From: Brachionus rotundiformis
Lineage: Eukaryota; Rotifera; Eurotatoria; Ploima; Brachionidae
NCBI GenBank assembly: GCA_016802295.1
Contig: JAESIW010000137.1
Coordinates: 3,193,961-3,257,960 of the forward strand
DNA: 64,000 nt
Direction of reading: 5' to 3'
Under the pieces are notes generated by a model, which saw only the letters and a program-made list of their open reading frames with translations, was not told the origin of the DNA and ran no database searches. The translations under genes and the position numbers were made by a program. This document shows, piece by piece, positions 32,427-44,632 of the stretch (its first letter is position 1; each line of letters begins with the position of its first letter).

Positions 32427-33947
32427 ATTATTTCTTCTTTTTTCTCTGAAAAATCAAACATTTAAAAATATGTATTCTGTTACTCTCTATTTCAATATAT
32501 TTGATTTTAATTTTCTTTTAGTTTAACCTATTTTATTTTGATTTTCTTTCTTTTTTTTTATATTATTACTCGTTTTTTTTATTTTATCATATTTTAACTT
32601 TATTTTATTTTTCTTTATTTTTTTTCTTAACTGAAGAAACATAAGCTTGGTACAGAAAACAACTAAACAAATAAGTAATAACTTCCGCTTACAAATGACG
32701 CTCTTGAGTATTGAAAGACACTCACACACTCCGAGAAAGAGAGCAATTGTCTCGTCTTATGATATCAATCAGCGTCACAGTCGAGACATGGTCATTTGAC
32801 AGGGAATCGGAGGTGGACAGATTAAAAACTTTTTTTTATGCTCCATCATTTAGTACTCAGCTTCGGGAAGCAATTTTTTATACTTTTAGTGATTTTTTAT
32901 ATTAAAAAAAAATAATTTATACAATAAATGATTTTTCAAAAACAAGATTATTTTTTTTTTAAAGAATGATAAAATCAGATATATAACAATTAATAATAAA
33001 AATGCTACGACAAGTTCGCAGCAGAGTTGCCTTACTAGGAAGACATCAATAATAGCTAGATGCAGCGATATCTAGTTCACATACTTAATCTTTGACATAA
33101 TTTTCCTTGATCGTTTTTGCTTAGTTTTATTTTAAAATTTAATTTTAAACAAGAAGTCATTTTTATTTTATTCAAATTTATCATCTATTTTCAAAAATTA
33201 GGGTTATTATTTCTTTTACCTTACTTTAGAAGCTAATAAATATAATCCTAATAGAAAATATCTAAATTATTAATTTCTTTGTTTTAAATTTTTTTAACTG
33301 ATTCATAGTAATAAATTGTTGATTGAAAATTTTCAAATTTAATTAGCTTTGTTTCTAGAAACTTTTAGAAAATAGTCAAAAATTCCGGTATAATTTAAAA
33401 ACAATGCATTAATTAAACTAAAGACATTTAACTTAGCTCAAGTTTTTTTCGATTTTATTTAATTTGTAATTTTTAGTTAAAAAATTTTTTTTTAATCAAA
33501 TGTATTTTTTTTATTAATTTTGATTTATTTAATTTAATGCTTGAATTTAGACAAGCTATGCTTTATTGTATTGAAACAATTCAATTATAACATAATTATA
33601 TTTTAAAATGGCTTTAAGAGTTTAAGTCTTATGAAAGTAATTCAAAAACCAAATTTAGTAATTTAAAGAATGTTCCTAAGTAACATAGAAATTTTATTAT
33701 AACAAACTTCTTTTTATCTTTACATTTTTAAAAGACGATTATTAAAATAGTTAAAATACTTAACTACCTTAAAATTTAGCTACCTTTAGAGCCCAAAATT
33801 AATTTCTTTTACAAAATTGATAAAATGAATTAATTAAAAACACTTATTTAAAAAAATATATAAAAAATTTTATTTTTGTTGAAAATGGCGTGATCAAGGC
33901 AAAAAAATATGCTAAAATTAGGCTAAATTTAAACAATTTTAGAGAGA
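32427..33947. other. AT-rich spacer downstream of the K2P gene
   Basis: No gene recognised. A patch at about 32690-32830 is less AT-rich (CACTCACACACTCCGAGAAAG and following) and stands out from its surroundings. It has no convincing protein similarity and may be part of another old mobile element. Confidence 0.45.
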
Positions 33948-35096
33948 TTAAACAACTTTAGTTTTAGGTATAAAGAAACCTGAACGAGTGTGGGTAGTTC
34001 TATTTATGCTATGTTGACTCTCTACAGTTCTTTCATCTAAAAAATTATTTACATTATCTGATACAATAGGAAAAATTTGATCTGAATATTCTGAATTGTA
34101 ATCATTTGGTTGATTATCTAAATATTCAATATCATTTGTTCCAAATTTAAATAGCTTCCTTGTCTTTAGCTTTAGCCATGAACGATGAATTTTAGTAAAA
34201 AAAGGCAATCGTAATAGCATGTTTAAAAAAAGCATGTTCGAAATTACGGCTACAATTAGATAAAAGGTAATTATAAGTCTGTAATTACCTCTCTCATTGC
34301 CAATTTGAGTTTCGCCAGGAACCAAGTCCCCAAAGCCTACAGTAGAGGCTGATATATAACAATAATAAAGAGCGTCTAAAAATGTCCATTTTGGTTCCAT
34401 ATATTTTCTAAAAATGTATGAAGGAATCAAAAACACAAATATTGCTACAAAAAGAACAACTTTGATTGTTTGTTTATAAATATAGTGCTCGTTAGAAAAA
34501 TATTTTATTTCATCTGAATCCTCATTGTTAATTGAAGAATATCCTTTGGAAATAATTCTGTATTTTTTGTATTCCAAGTAATTTAGAAATCTATTTTTAG
34601 TTGAATTCTTGGTCAATTCGTATTCTAGTTTATCCACAATCAGAGTCAATATAAGCATAGTCAATGGAACTCCAGTAACAATATAAAATATACAGAATAA
34701 CTTTCCATATTCAGTTAATGGTGATATTTGTCCATAGCCAATTGTAGCTAAAGTTGTAAATACAAAAAATATCGTTTCACCTCCATAAGACCAATTTGAA
34801 GTAAATTCTTCAGCATTTTCTACAAAAACAATACCATTTGACATCGCGTCTTCTATTACTGTTACCAAATCATTTAGACTTGATTCGTCTACGCATTCAT
34901 GATGGTCCAAGAACCATTTTCTGTATTCAAAAATTTGCTGTCTTTCTTCTATTTCAGTTGGTAAATTTAAGCGCTGAAATATATACGCACCAAGAAATAA
35001 GTATACAATGAATACAGCCGAAAGGACTATTGTACGGTTCAACTTTGAAGGACCAAAAAATTTCTTGTTAAAAACTAAATATAAAGACACACCCAT
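33948..35096 (-). CDS. Two-pore-domain potassium (K2P) channel
   Basis: Background K+ channel subunit, 382 residues, single exon. Topology M1-P1-M2-M3-P2-M4 is clear: M1 (TIVLSAVFIVYLFLGAYIF), a long extracellular cap with an NWS glycosylation site, pore 1 with TLATIGYG, M2 (FYIVTGVPLTMLILTLIV), M3 (VVLFVAIFVFLIPSYIF), pore 2 with SASTVGFGD, and M4 (YRLIITFYLIVAVISNMLFL). Both selectivity filters are intact (GYG and GFG). The C-terminal tail of about 90 residues has no recognised motif. It starts 181 bp after the stop of the four-TM gene on the same strand. Which K2P subtype it belongs to cannot be told. Confidence 0.95.
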   Translation of the reverse strand: MGVSLYLVFNKKFFGPSKLNRTIVLSAVFIVYLFLGAYIFQRLNLPTEIEERQQIFEYRKWFLDHHECVDESSLNDLVTVIEDAMSNGIVFVENAEEFTSNWSYGGETIFFVFTTLATIGYGQISPLTEYGKLFCIFYIVTGVPLTMLILTLIVDKLEYELTKNSTKNRFLNYLEYKKYRIISKGYSSINNEDSDEIKYFSNEHYIYKQTIKVVLFVAIFVFLIPSYIFRKYMEPKWTFLDALYYCYISASTVGFGDLVPGETQIGNERGNYRLIITFYLIVAVISNMLFLNMLLRLPFFTKIHRSWLKLKTRKLFKFGTNDIEYLDNQPNDYNSEYSDQIFPIVSDNVNNFLDERTVESQHSINRTTHTRSGFFIPKTKVV

Positions 35097-35277
35097 TTTA
35101 GATATTTTTTATATATTTAGGAAATTGCAAGCCATTTTTAAAACACTGATCTTTATTAGGAACCAGTTGATTAAATTTGGAAAAATGATTTTAATTCACA
35201 TGATCTTAAAATCATTTTTATATATTTGTATTCAAATTTAACTTAAATAATAACCTAAATTAAAACTAATTTAAAAA

Positions 35278-36194
35278 TTAAGTTAACTTTATTGTGAAAA
35301 AATTTTTAAATTCGGTTATTAAATTTTTCTCCAATATGACAATACATTTGACAATTAAAATTATCAAAAAAACAGCTTCAATAGCAAGCTTGATTATTTC
35401 GTAAGATAAATAAGGTGCATAAACTTTGTACTTGTGATCCCAATAAGACATTTGACTCAAAGATTGTACTAAACCAATTAAAAAATAAACAATCAATTGA
35501 ATTATAAGCACCATTAATAAATAAAATTCAAACTTGGTACTATTTTTCGAGTTTTTTACCAGTGATTGTATGAATACAACAGAATGGAGTGTACATAAAA
35601 GGATTCCAATAATTACAACTAGCATATATTCATGATAATCGAATAAAGTTGTTATGAAGTAAATCAAATGTTTTATAATTAAATGACAAAAATTACTCAA
35701 TAATAGATAAAAAATAAAACCCAGTGTCATAAATTCGGATAATTCGTTCAAAATAAATACCATTTTGCTTTTTATTGTTGGAAGTTGAAACTTATTTATT
35801 AATGTTTTTTGATTTTGTTTTCCAAAAGAAACTTTGTCTTTACTAATTGGATCGATTTTCGGAGCCTGATTTAAATCTTGTTTTTGTCTAGGTTGATTTC
35901 CAGTGAAGGGTCTTGGTACAGCTTGTCTTGGGGACGTTTTATTAGAAAGATTATTGGGAACATTTATATTTGGACTCCTAAAGGGAGTCTGTCCTCTTTG
36001 GGCAGCCCTAAATGGCATAGACTGCTGGGGTTGCCGAATATTTTGTTGAAAAGGTCTAATTATCTTTAAAATTTAATTAAAATTAAGTTATGGAGATATT
36101 AAAAAACATTCATTACTGGAGCTGGTCCTCGTTGGGCAGCCCTGAATTGAATGGGATGTTGGGGTTGCCTAGTATTTTGTTGAAAAGGTCTCAT
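35278..36194 (-). CDS. Unrecognised four-transmembrane protein with duplicated Q/P-rich N-terminus
   Basis: Two exons, 36108-36194 and 35278-36063, encode 290 residues. I do not recognise the family. Residues 1-29 and about 31-58 are near-repeats: RPFQQNTRQPQHPIQFRAAQ against RPFQQNIRQPQQSMPFRAAQ, each followed by RG. The intron falls at the boundary, so this is an exon-level or tandem duplication. Residues about 60-128 are basic, Gln/Pro/Asn-rich and look disordered. Four hydrophobic segments follow (about 137-158, 170-190, 206-226 and 250-270), with both termini probably cytoplasmic. Its stop is 181 bp upstream of the K2P start and its start 298 bp after the EF-hand gene, all on one strand. 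Confidence 0.7.
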
Positions 36195-36491
36195 TTTCGA
36201 TTACGTCAGATTTCTATCAATACAAGATATTAACATTTATTATATTTTGTGAGAAGGATGCTTTCAAATCAAGACTAAATTGAATAATATTTTAAATTGA
36301 CAATTAATATTACATTTCTATAGATATTTGCTTGATACAATTTAAAAAATTAATGAATTTTAATTTTTCAAATTTGATTTGAATAAAATTGAACAAAAAT
36401 TTATATTAATTAAGATATTTTATTTCTAAAATTCAAGTATATTTCTATTATTTTACTACAATTAAATAATATTATTAAGAATCACATTTTT

Positions 36492-36869
36492 CTAAAAATT
36501 AAAAAGACCATTTTCATAATTGACAACAAATTCCACAAACTCAATTCTACCATTTCCATTTCTTCAAAGTTAAATATTATTATAATTATTTATTGTATTT
36601 ATTGTAAAAAACCTATCAAGTGTCTCAATGATTCTCTGTTGCTCGCTTTCTGGAATTTTAATGCTCAAAGTATCAAGAACTTTGTCAACTTCATCAGTTG
36701 AAACAGTGCCATCTCCGTTTACATCATAATTATCCCAAGCTTCTTTGATAGCTTAAACAATTTAGACATTATTCAAAAATAGAATCTTAATATTTCAAAT
36801 ACTTTTGATTTGTTCAACTTGAAGATTTTTGGCTCTTTCAGCAGCTTCTCTTACTAAATCTCTTGACAT
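36492..36869 (-). CDS. Small EF-hand calcium-binding protein
   Basis: Three short exons, 36803-36869, 36613-36751 and 36492-36561, give 91 residues. Two EF-hands: loop 1 DVNGDGTVSTDE is a textbook 12-residue site; loop 2 DRNGNGRIEFVE keeps the 1, 3, 5, 9 and 12 positions. The short helical N-terminus is MSRDLVREAAERAKNLQVEQ. No myristoylation signal and no membrane segment. It could be a calmodulin- or troponin-like sensor or an EF-hand subunit of a larger complex; no specific name is justified. The exons are too small to stand out as open frames, but all phases fit. Confidence 0.78.
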
Positions 36870-38379
36870 GTTGGCTTTTTAAGTTAAATCTAAAATTTTA
36901 AATTTTCAGATAACTAATGAATAAAGCGTCGTTTTAAAATATGAATTCAAAGACACCTCCATTAGTAATAAATTAAAAACTATGTTTATGAAAAATATTT
37001 TCTATTTTTGACTAAAAAAAAATTTAAATTTTATTCTAGCAAATATTAACAATATTATGTTTTGACATAATACATAAAATGAAATTTAAATCACCTAGAT
37101 AATTTTGAAATTAAGAATTTATATAATTTCCTAAAAATTCAAAAATCGATTTCAATTGAAATTTTTATATTTTCAATTGATTTATCAAATCAATAAAAAA
37201 ATTCTATTTTTACTTTCCGAAATTAAAGCCTGACTAAAAAAAATACTTATATTTTTAGTAATTTTATCTCGAAACGAGTATTTATAGTAAAATTTCGATG
37301 CTTATTTTTCTATTTGATATTTGCTAAATCTAATGAATATTTGCTATAGATTTGGCCAGAAAAAGTAAATCCACTGATGGATTAACGCTTATACTCTAAT
37401 GATTATTTAATGTTTCTTTGGCAATTAATTCAAAAAATTGAACTCAACGGAAAAGTGTTTAGAGTTAGTTAACCAAAGTTTCATTTCATCAGCTAATTTG
37501 ATATATTTATATTTTAAATAAATAAGCTTAATATTCAATTTATCATTAATCACCGAAATTTTTTGCTTTTAATCTTACCTTTTAAAATAATTGCAAATAA
37601 TTTTTGTATTTAAACAAATTATTAATTTCTTTTCTAGATGAAAAATTATTTACTCAAAAGAATTTAAATGATAATTCTCTAGTCTTATAGAAAAATACCA
37701 AATCTTAATTTCTTTAAAAGAATTCATACAAAATATATTTATTTTTTATTCATTCTTGATTTTTTTGTATTCAAAAAAAATTATTAATTTTTAAGAATTT
37801 TTTATTTAAGGCTTTAAGAAAACATCATTTTCAGAGAATTCAGCTGAAAATACCAAATTAAATATTAAAAAAAGATCACTTTTAAAGTTTTATTTAATTT
37901 AATTTATAGAAATCTTCACAATACATAATCCACATTTGACAAACTATGTTACTTTTATAAATAGAAAGACAATTAAGAAAATAGGTTCACAAAACATTTT
38001 TTGAAATTTAAAAAAAAATAGTATTTTGAGAATATTCGAATGACTTTAATTCAGTCTTGTCCAAAAAGTTAACATTAATTAATTATATTTTTTTAATACT
38101 AACTTATAGTTGTATCAAATAAAAACTCTTTTATGAACTCAAATTTAAATCCTATTATCAAAAGTAATTTCATTGAATGTATAAATGTTTGAAAATTTAA
38201 GTCAACCGAATCAATTAAACTTAGAATATTAAAATATATTATAAATTAAAATAAATTTTTCAATAAATTATTTTATTAAAGTATTTTTTAACTAAAACTT
38301 TTTATTTGTTTCAATTATTCAAATAAATACAAAATATAAAGTAAAAATTAAAAGTCGTCTTAAATTTAAACGATCGTTA
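36870..38379. other. AT-rich spacer between EF-hand and BLTP3 genes
   Basis: Contains the upstream region of the EF-hand gene and the 3' flank of BLTP3. No open frame, RNA gene or repeat was identified. Confidence 0.5.
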
Positions 38380-41300
38380 CTAAAATTTACTTTGGTTAAT
38401 TTTTTTCATTAAACATTCACGCTCTATATTTAGCAGAGATACGTAATCTTCAGTTTTTTTAAGTTTTGATTTTAGAAGTTCATTTTCTTGTTGGGATCCT
38501 AAGATTAAAGACTCAAATTGTTTTCGCTCGATTTCAAGCCTTTCGTTTAAATGCTTTGCTGTATCATCTTGGAAACCATTTATACCATTAGCATTGTTGC
38601 ATAAACTTTTTAATCTTTCTATTTCTTTTTTTAGTGTTTGATTTTCTGCATCTACCAATTCTTTTTGAGAACTAATTTCTTTTTCTCTGGCTGTAAATTC
38701 AAGTTTTTGTTTTTCCAAATTGGCTTTTAGCAAATGATTAGTTTCTTTTTCGTTACGTAACATTAAAACCATGGAAGCGAATTTGTCTGAATCAATTTTC
38801 AAATTCTGTCTAGACCTAAATTCAACAGATGAATAATCCCATTTTGATTCCTGCACAAATCTTAATTCATGAAATAAACTCTTGGTAAATTTCAGCCTTA
38901 GATTGTTAATGTCCAAATCTGATTTTTTTTTGGTTTTTAATTCATTAATCAAAAGTTTATTGTCGGAGCTTTTTTCAAATGCTAAATTTTCCACATACAG
39001 ATCCAAAGCCTTGGGATTATTTACATATTGTTTAAAAGGATCATCATTTAGTTTAACACCACAGGAGTATATATAAGCTCTAATAGCTATCGAGTCTTTA
39101 ATTTGGTCTTTGAAATCGTCAGTGTCGTCTATTAGATCTACCAAAGCTGTCAAAGTTGGAATATCAAGCTCAAATTTATAGTTTTCAGCGTAAATCTCCG
39201 CCAAACCATTGATACTTTGAGGATCATGGGAAATTTTTTTAAACCTAACCAATAAATCTTTGAATTTATTTTCATCAAAAGCTTGTGATTTTTTATCTCT
39301 TATTTTTACTTGATCTAAACTAATTAAAGTCATTAAACTTTCTCCTTCTGTTTGAACATACATGTCCAAGTTTTTAAGACCTATTAAAACTTTAGTCTTT
39401 GCTGAATCAGTTTGAATTTGTTGATTTTTAGTTGAGGTAAATTTAGATACATTTGAACTACTAGAATTGCTTTTCAAATTATCTAATTTGTTCATTTGAC
39501 CAATTGAGGCCGTAAACGAGCTAGTCTCTGATGCAGAGCTAATTGACCTGCTTGGTGAATTTTTCAAATTTTCAAGCAAATTTTCACTCACCACACTTAC
39601 AGCATCCTCTTGAGCCAAGCTCATTATCATCGAAATATTGTCATTATCATCAGCTAATAGATCTTCGCCAGATTCTGCCAATTTGTTTGTCAATTTATTA
39701 AAACCACTTAGGGCTTTGTTTGATAGGTTAGAAGTTAAACTTGATTTTTCGGTCACATAACCAGAGTCTGAGCTAATTTTTTTTTCCTTTGGCAAATTTT
39801 CTTTTGAACTTGGTACAATAAAAAATGTGAAATTCGATGTGTCTGTAGATAGACCATATACATAGCTTATATAATTAAATAAAATGTCTTTTTCCATTTG
39901 CTTGTTAACAACACTGTACTCGTCAGTGTTCGAATCCAATTTTTCACATACTTTTTTCTCGCTTAATTTTGGAAGTGATTCAAATAGATTGTCCTGGAGT
40001 TCTTCATCTTGAATTTTTTGCTTTGGTTCAAATTGTATGTCCTTTCTCAAATCATCAAGTAATAACTCAACCTGTATGTTGTCTATACTAAGAGCCAGAT
40101 TTACACTTGGTTCACTTACATTTTCGTCAATTTCTTCTTCAAAAAAGTCTAGATTAAATGACTTTGGAGAAGATTTCTTACTATTCTCTGAAATGGTTTC
40201 ATTGTTAGAGTGGCCCTTGAATTTAAGTGTTTGTTCCGTATCAATTTTAATCTGGTTTAAAAAAATATCAGCCACATCAATCAATCGCAATAGGAACAAA
40301 ATTTGTGAATGATTAACATATACATTGACATTCTTGATTCTAGTGACCACATTTAAAGTTGAGTAAATTTTTTTACACAATAGTTCTGCTTTAGCTTTTG
40401 ATTGAATTAGATTTGATTTATTTGAAAGACTATTGGAACGCTTTCGGGCTATTGGAACCGTACCAAATTCTGTCTCCTTTTGTATTTCAATAATTTTATT
40501 CAAGTGTTTGAATGCTTTCGAGTAGTTTCTATTTGATGGTTCGTTCCATTTGTCATCTTTTTCATTTTGCTCCATTAAGATGGAACTATTGCTTAAAAAG
40601 TCCCAAACATTGACAACATAAAGTTTAAATGAAACGTTTTGAACAAAAGGTGCATTATCTGTGTTAGTCATGTCAACCCATAAACTTTCAATGTCCAATA
40701 TCCATGTATCCTTAGCGGCATCTTTGTTCAGGGAATTTTTATTTAAATTTTTAAAAAAAAGACCACCTTTGGCATCTACCATCTGATTAATAGAATCTAT
40801 AATTTGTGAATTTATTCCTAAACCAGCTCTAATTAGACTCAAACTGTCATTTTTTAATATTTCATTGAAACAAGGCGAGAGATTATTAACTCTTATTTCA
40901 TTATTATCAATATAATTATTCATTTTTGTTTTAAAATTAATATTTTTTTCAATTAAACTAGATGATAAATTATAAGCTTTTTCACTACTCATATTAAATT
41001 CATCATAATAATTATTTAGCTTGCTGAGTGTTTGGTTAGTTATAACTAATTTGGCCATCCCGATTTCAATTCCATAAGGTCTGTGGGTAAAAGTTTGGTT
41101 CTGGAAGCTCACATTCGGGTCCAATTTAGTCGGATAAATTGTTAAATTAGCTTTTGGAAGAATAACTTCTAAATATGTGTCACAATGAAGCTTGTTTTTT
41201 GCCATGTGTTTTGAATCAGTTTTATCAGACTTGTCGTTCTTGTCAACTAATAACTTTTCTCTCCAAAGTGAGAATGCCAAAGTGTTCATCCATAAAAGAG

Positions 41301-43408
41301 TCAAGAAATCGATGTTTAAAAGAAGAGGGGAAATTTGAACATAAACTTGTTGAGAGGGCACCGGATAGTTGACATTGTCAGGAAAATAAAAATCACTAAA
41401 AAAACAATTAGCGAATAAAGTGTCACCCGGAAGATTAAATTCTGATGAATTTGAGCTCAAAAATGGACGATTATTAAACATTTGTTGGTCGAGAAAGTAG
41501 TTTTTCATTTTTAAAAAGTCATTCATAGAATCATAAGTAACTGGATCTGAGGCCGGTTTTTCTTGATTCATTTTCTTAGTTCGCATTGATGATGAATTAG
41601 CTTGCTTGTTAGATAGATTGGTAGTCACTTTGTAAATACTAAAATCTTTTAGGGAAAAAATTGTACAGCTCTCAAGCAAATTGATTCCATCTTTAAACAT
41701 AAATTTATTGATGCCATCTATGCTTGATTTCTTGAATATTTCTTCCAGTCTGGCTGTGAACTCGTTCATTAAGTTTTTAGACCATTCGTCTCTTTGCCGG
41801 AATGTGTGGTTATAATTGTTCCAATGTTTGGTGGAAGATCCAACTTTATGATACGGATAATGATCAAGACATACATCTTTGAACAATAGTTGTATTGAAC
41901 CACCATCAATTAACTTATTTCCTTAGTAAATTTAAACTAATAAATAAATTATTTTATTAGATACAAATAAATTTAAACAACATTAATAAGAAAATTATTT
42001 TAACAACTTCAAATTTTATATTATCTTTTTTTTTTAATTTTTGGTTACAATATACCTGAGTAATTGTCATCAGCATAAAGATGGATATTAAGATTGGAAA
42101 TTTGCATATGGATAGACGTTTCTTTGATGTCATATTGCAAGAATACTTTGGACAAAATTTCGTTGGAACTTTTGTCCGTAGAACTCAAATTTTTGGTCGG
42201 TGAGTTAGATTTCTGAAAATTTATAATTAAAAAAAATTATTTTATATTAAAAAAATACATTTTGTTGTTGCTGTTGTATTTGGACATTTCTTTTTTTTTG
42301 CTCGAAAGATTTTGTCATTAATTTTGATAAAGTTTTGTATGTTCCTATAGCGGCTTTCAGCTGAGTATCACTTGCCATCCAGTATATTTCATTTAAAAGA
42401 ATTCGAAAAGTTGAATTAATCAAAGATTTGTCTGACAGTTTTTTTTTAAGAGTAATTCTAATTTTTGATGGATTCATTATCAATTTGATGGAAGTTGCGG
42501 TTTGATTTTGAGAATCAGTTTCTATATTAAACGCTTCCAGGCGACATATTTCCCAGGAAACTTCTTTAAACAAGATAATCTGGTCTTTTTCCAAGTCTTT
42601 AAGGCGTGTGTTTCGTATATCATTGGTTACCTTCCAATTTGGAGTTACACTATAAATACGAATATTTGATATCTTTATTACTAAAATTATAAAAGCAAAC
42701 TTTTAAAATAATTTAATTAATTACATTCAAATTTGCATTAAATGATTTTGATTTAATTGTAACTGTAATTGAGTCAATAATTAGCTGAATTGCGTCAATG
42801 CATTTGTCAATAAATCCATATCTAAATTTAAAATTAAAATAAAAGGTTAATTAATCAATTATTAATTTTACGCTCCAGTGCCATCTTTATCAAACATTGA
42901 ACTAAGATTTGATGATGTGTATTCTCTCAATGGATCAGCAATTTCCATGTCCAGCTCAATTTTATCCAATATCTAATTTTAAACAATTTGAACAATTTTT
43001 CTATCCTTATTTTAAGATTTAATATTTACAATGATTATAGGATTTGTCTTTAACTTAGTCCATTGTATCTATTTTTAAAAAAAATTAATCCATATTTTTA
43101 TAAAATGATTTAGAAGGCTATTTTTAGATGAAAAAACGTAATTTCCTACGCACTTTGACGCTTGCTTTGTTGCATTTAGCACTTGTGATCCTTAACCAAG
43201 TTGGAATTTCCAATACATCCATCAGCATTTCTTCATTTAGCTGAATATTTTTCATCTCGCCCTCACCTTTAAGGGTGCTGATGTTAATCTGATTTGGTGA
43301 AACATTCTTGAGAAATCTTATAAAACATATTTATAAAAAATTAATTTGGCCATTAGCAAAATACTTGGATATTTGTTTTACCAAGGCATTTTTGATTAAA
43401 TTAGCCAT
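38380..43408 (-). CDS. Bridge-like lipid-transfer protein 3 (UHRF1BP1/SHIP164 family)
   Basis: Eight exons: 43365-43408, 43154-43316, 43030-43068, 42872-42972, 42725-42821, 42259-42672, 42056-42212 and 38380-41921, in consistent phase, giving 1518 residues (the human paralogues are about 1440-1465). The N-terminal chorein motif is clear: MANLIKNALVKQIS..., NVSPNQINISTLKGEGEMKN, LEIPTWLRITSAKCNKASVK, then IRIYSVTPNW and LFKEVSWEICRLEA. FKDVCLDHYPYHK..HWNNY is another hallmark of UHRF1BP1 proteins. The large last exon is rich in Ser/Asn/Lys and ends in a predicted coiled coil (about the last 110 residues, NEKETNHLLKANLEKQKLEF and following). The family forms hydrophobic grooves that carry lipids between endosomal or Golgi membranes. 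A polyglutamine run (QQQQQ) ends exon 6. The exon 5-6 junction was chosen to preserve the family motif. Confidence 0.88.
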
Positions 43409-44632
43409 GTTTAGAAAAATAACAATAAAACAAAAACGAAATAATAAAAAAATCTTTAGTATTTTTTTGGCATAACCTTGATAAAAATAAAATATGTATA
43501 AATTTAGACTGCAAACAACGTTTAATTGCACCCGTCAAAGCAATAGAAATTTAAAAGAAACAAATCTAAAATCATATTAATTTATTTAAGAAAACAAAAG
43601 ATACGAAAGGGAAATGTAAAAATGAATTTTAGAAACTAAATTTTCACACTTTAAATTTACAAACAAATTTGGAATATTTTAATTTATGGAGTTGCAGAAT
43701 AAATTTTAAATCATGTTGTTTCTATTAATTTTTCAAATTTTTTTGTTAAAAATAAATCCAACCTAAAAATTAAATGTATAATAATTCAATTTTATTATAA
43801 GTATAATATATAGGCTTCGATTTTAAAATATTTATTTCTTTGAAAATTCATAATCAAAATTCAAATATTTTATTTTATCTAAAAATACATAATTAAATTG
43901 TTTTAAAATATTTTGAAATTTTCTTAAAAGACTCTTTTAACTTCAGTTTAAATATCTTTCTTCAATTCACAACAGGTATTAATTTTTTAGAAGAAAAATC
44001 TGCCGAAAATTTATCTAAATAATAAGAAATCTGAATTTCGAGAAAGGATTTATTGATTTTTTATTCTTTTGAACTGGAAAAAATTAGTAATGAAATGAAA
44101 TGATAATTAAAATTGTCACTTAAAAACATAGAACTCTACTATCATGAGCTAAAATCATACTCTAGGAAAAAACTTTTAATTTCATATAATAATAAAACAG
44201 TGAATTAATAAATTTTGTTTGCAAAAAAAAATTAAGTTGAACATATTTTATCTTGAAATCTCCTAAATAAGGCATTTTATTCGTAATATTATAAAACATA
44301 ATATTTAACATGTCAATTAATTGATTTAAATACTAATTTAAAGAAAACACATAATATAATATATAATATTTATAATTTTTTTATTTAAGAGTTTTTTTTT
44401 ATTTGAATTTCGATTTAAATTCAATAATTTTCAAAAAATACTTATTATTTTTCCAGGTATTTTTGTTTATTTTATTCTGTATTGCAGAAAATATGATGAT
44501 TTATTTTCTGTCTTTAAAATTTCATACCAAGCAAGCTAAAACTAATCAATAAAAGTACATTTATTAATTCAAATAAAAAATAGTCATTTTATTAAATTAA
44601 ATTCTTTACATAAAATTACACTAAATAATAAA
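43409..44632. promoter_or_regulatory. Shared upstream region of BLTP3 and PRP40
   Basis: About 1.2 kb between two divergently transcribed genes, so it must contain both promoters. It is AT-rich, and no individual element could be assigned with confidence. Confidence 0.45.

Noticed and set aside
32523..32729. Lys/Asn-rich minus-strand open frame
   Set aside because: Composition is what AT-rich DNA gives by chance, with no conserved motif or plausible splice context.
42672..42725. Alternative BLTP3 exon 5-6 splice sites (acceptors at TTTTAG or TTTATAG)
   Set aside because: Both put the downstream conserved IRIYSVTPNW segment out of frame or add residues; the AG before ATATCAAATATT keeps phase and restores the family motif.
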